This document shows, in pieces, positions 61,872 to 64,000 of a stretch of 64,000 nt of DNA (its first letter is position 1; every line of letters starts with the position of its first letter). The notes under the pieces are model-generated. The model was not told the origin of the DNA. It did no database searches and saw only the letters and a list, made by a program, of their open reading frames with translations. The position numbers and the translations under genes are program-made. This stretch comes from Amblyomma americanum (lineage: Eukaryota; Arthropoda; Arachnida; Ixodida; Ixodidae), in assembly GCF_052857255.1 (NCBI RefSeq), contig NC_135504.1, positions 134,838,929-134,902,928 on the forward strand, given 5' to 3'.

Positions 61872-63000
61872 TCATTGCTTTTCTCTTCCTTTCCGTACAA
61901 GGTTGCGAAGTTTTTCAATTGATTTGACTTTCGTCGACATTCCCATAGCCTGAAGCTCCGTGCGCAATTCTCCTGCATCCATGTCGTCCACATTTTGTAG
62001 ACAGTTTCCTTCGCTCACTTTTTCTTCTGCACAGCGTAGCCTCTTCGCCCGTGTCTCTTGAATAAGTCCCTCAAACCAATACTCTTGTTCCCGCTTTTTA
62101 TATGCACGGCTTAGTCTGATATTCTCACTCATTTCAAGCCTTTTCGCCAGCTTGAGACCGTCAGCGGCTGCATTCCACTTGTTAGACTTCCCATGGTGTA
62201 GATGCTTTAGCACGTCGTTTTTTTTGTCTAACCCTTGGCTTGAAAACCAACCAAGGCACTTGAACCTTTCGTGCTTTGCGGAAGCGTGGTGCGCGAGAAT
62301 ATGAATGTACGGCGTAACTCTATCGCCACCATAGCCTTTGCAAGCTTGGGCTGCTAATTCTAAGAACGTGTGGAAGAATTCTGAGGTTTCTATTTCTATG
62401 CTGCGACCTTCAACATTATTTTTCAAGTGGTACAAAATTTTCCGCATAAGCTTCCAAAGGAGCAAAGTTTTTTCCTCTCTTTGGGGGTGCAATTTCCCGG
62501 CCAGTTTTTCAGGCAAAGCCTTGAGCAGGCGCTCACAATCGCCCCCCGATACCGACGTGAATGTTTTTCCCTTGTTTGCTTCATTGGCTTCCCAGACGTG
62601 AAATTTAATCCCACAGTTATTTATGGCGTCAATGATGTCATGAACGTGTATGGTAATACAACGTGGGTTGCGGACTTTTTCACGGTAATCTCTGTCTTCT
62701 GCTTCTGAAAGCAATCCATCTACAATGCTGTTACTATTCTTAACATCATGTGGAATACATCAGGAATTATTAAATCAGAGTCGAAGTTAAACAATGGACG
62801 TTTTTCATCCCGTTCGCCTCTGCGCAGCAATCAGCTTTCATGTTCTCAAGAGTGCGGATCAAAGGAGGATCATTAAAGCTCCTGTTACTTGTCAGAAATG
62901 AGCACCTTGTCTGTGGGTTCGCTCGACAAAATTGACAAGGATAGTGTGATGCAGCAGACTGCAGACCCTGAACAACAAGCAAAATTTTCAAATCTGACCC
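61872..63000 (-). pseudogene. Uncharacterised transposase-like protein, C-terminal half, with SAP-like motif
   Basis: The main open frame (61,872-62,714, 280 codons) continues upstream across two frameshifts (about 62,720 and 62,790) to about 63,000. Read in order: DLKILLVVQGLQSAASHYPC and QFC (a CX2C pair), KRPLFNFDSDLIIPDVFHMM, GIKFHVWEANEANKG, a helical region, then TPYIHILAHHASAKHERF, QGLDKKNDVLKHLHHGKSNK and WNAAADGLKLAKR. The end (DAGELRTELQAMGMSTKVKS) is a SAP-type DNA-binding motif. From memory, the QGLEKKND and GLQS blocks recur in a multicopy family in cnidarian and other invertebrate genomes, usually without a name. A DNA-transposon origin is my inference. The N-terminal half is missing. 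Confidence 0.55.
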
Positions 63001-63655
63001 TAGACAGATGCGAATCGGAATCTAATGCGAATGCGAATCGGAATTTTAATCGACGGCGACTCCCTTCCCTTCCGCGACGACTAAGCCTAGCGAATCCTCA
63101 GGGTTACATCTTCGAATTAAAGAGCGAATTCACAAGTTTGAGCGAACGCAAATGATCGACGAGTGTAGTTTTGACAACAATGACCTCAAATCAACTATTG
63201 CTCACATCGCAGGGCACGCATACGATGAACGGGAAGCGCCGGTGTGACTCAAACCGCCGAGCACTGCTTTACGACCTGCAGCAGTCGTCGCCGTTGCTAT
63301 TTTGTGGTTAACAAGTTATGCCGTTTCAATTACCGCGAACAGTCCCCAATCATACGTCTGAATAAAGCAGTTTAAAATAAACTACTGATCGCGTCGGACG
63401 AAGTCGGGACAATTAGCGACAAGCGCCGATCGTACACGATGTCACTGGCCCAGCTGTCAAGTGTTTCTCAGGCGAGCGATCGTATCGGCGCTTCCTCCCA
63501 CAGATTGTCGCACTGCCTTAACAAGCCACGGGTACAACCAGTACAAAAAAGATGAGCTTATTTAATAAAAATAAAGCGCCGAATGTGTTTTAAGTCATGC
63601 AAACGAGCGCTAGCTGTTCGTACGCAGCGATGTAAACAATAGTATATGCTTAAAG
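63001..63655. other. Unassigned spacer
   Basis: Short frames only; no element or gene recognised. Confidence 0.3.
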
Positions 63656-64000
63656 AAGGGAATTGCGCTAAAAAAGACATGGACGAGAAAAGACAAGGAC
63701 GGGCGCAAACTCGCAACTGATTTTATTCAGAAAGAACACAAATATATATACACCTAGATTCTTATCCAATCATTGCCTAAGCGCACATGCCAGGAACGTT
63801 TTCTCTTTCTTATACAAATTGATACTAGAATCGCTTACGCATTCATCACCGGACTTATCAATGAAAAAAGCCTCTGCGAGTTCACGTGCTACCTGGTTAC
63901 GACTGGCCTTAAGATTTTTGTTCTAGCCAGCAAAGGCTGGCATGCTTTATCAGGCGTAGCCAAAGGGCATGCGCCGCAATGTAAGGGCAAATTTGACCCT
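63656..64000 (-). mobile_element. Penelope-like element 3' end (runs off the window)
   Basis: Minus strand. The end of the GIY-YIG endonuclease region reads RNQVARELAEAFFIDKSGDE, CVSDSSINLYKKEKTFLACA, with a stop at 63,770-63,772. This is the same C-terminal block as the relic at 18.5 kb (SCISDPSVTLTDKE). About 110 bp of 3' untranslated sequence follows, with AATAAAATCAGTTGCGAG near 63,715-63,725 and the GCGC-rich terminus to about 63,670. A frame change near 63,900 shows it is damaged. The catalytic GIY-YIG core would lie beyond 64,000. Confidence 0.75.

Overview
The window reads as arthropod, most likely hard-tick (ixodid), nuclear DNA. The main evidence is a tRNA-derived SINE that looks like the tick Ruka family, together with Penelope-like elements, RTE, CR1 and I-type LINEs, Ty3/Gypsy elements and a mariner. 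I found no convincing host protein-coding gene, no rRNA and no free-standing tRNA. Almost every recognisable reading frame belongs to a transposable element, so this is a repeat-dense, gene-poor block with several layers of nesting.

Region by region. 1-9.1 kb: a CR1-like RT relic, then a decayed I-type LINE (zinc-knuckle ORF1, and ORF2 with endonuclease, RT and RNase H). That LINE is split by an antisense CR1-like LINE and a SINE with a visible 9-bp target duplication. 9.9-14.1 kb: an antisense R1/LOA-like LINE relic. 14.2-20.4 kb: RTE scraps, a dead mariner, a CR1 relic and a Penelope-like endonuclease relic. 20,477-25,617: a young Ty3/Gypsy element on the minus strand with near-identical LTRs, a 4-bp target duplication, an open gag with a SCAN-like segment, an open protease-RT-RNase H frame, and no integrase. 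27.1-31.2 kb: an I-type LINE with few breaks. 31.8-37.1 kb: a Gypsy relic containing an RTE element whose 5' half is inverted (twin priming) and which is flanked by an 11-bp duplication. 37.1-39.2 kb: a LINE relic and an inverted-repeat element.

39.3-52.9 kb is a plus-strand Gypsy relic split by two LINEs. The first (42,255-46,993) is an apparently intact CR1-type element. Its ORF1 carries a perfect 2A-type ribosome-skipping motif and its 5' end is made of 294-bp tandem monomers that stay open in the ORF1 frame. The second insertion (47,937-52,509) is flanked by a 9-bp duplication. 52.9-54.9 kb: an antisense Gypsy relic holding integrase, zinc-knuckle and protease pieces around a 0.7-kb inverted-repeat element. 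54.9-58.9 kb: an I-type LINE with a fully open 1163-codon ORF2 on the minus strand. 58.9-61.8 kb: nothing recognisable. 61.9-63.0 kb: a broken gene of an uncharacterised transposase-like family ending in a SAP-like motif. 63.7-64.0 kb: the 3' end of a Penelope-like element.

The best candidates for an under-described system are the 2A/monomer CR1 element, the recently inserted integrase-less Gypsy element and the Penelope-type terminal hairpins. All calls come from reading the sequence and its translations; no database was searched.
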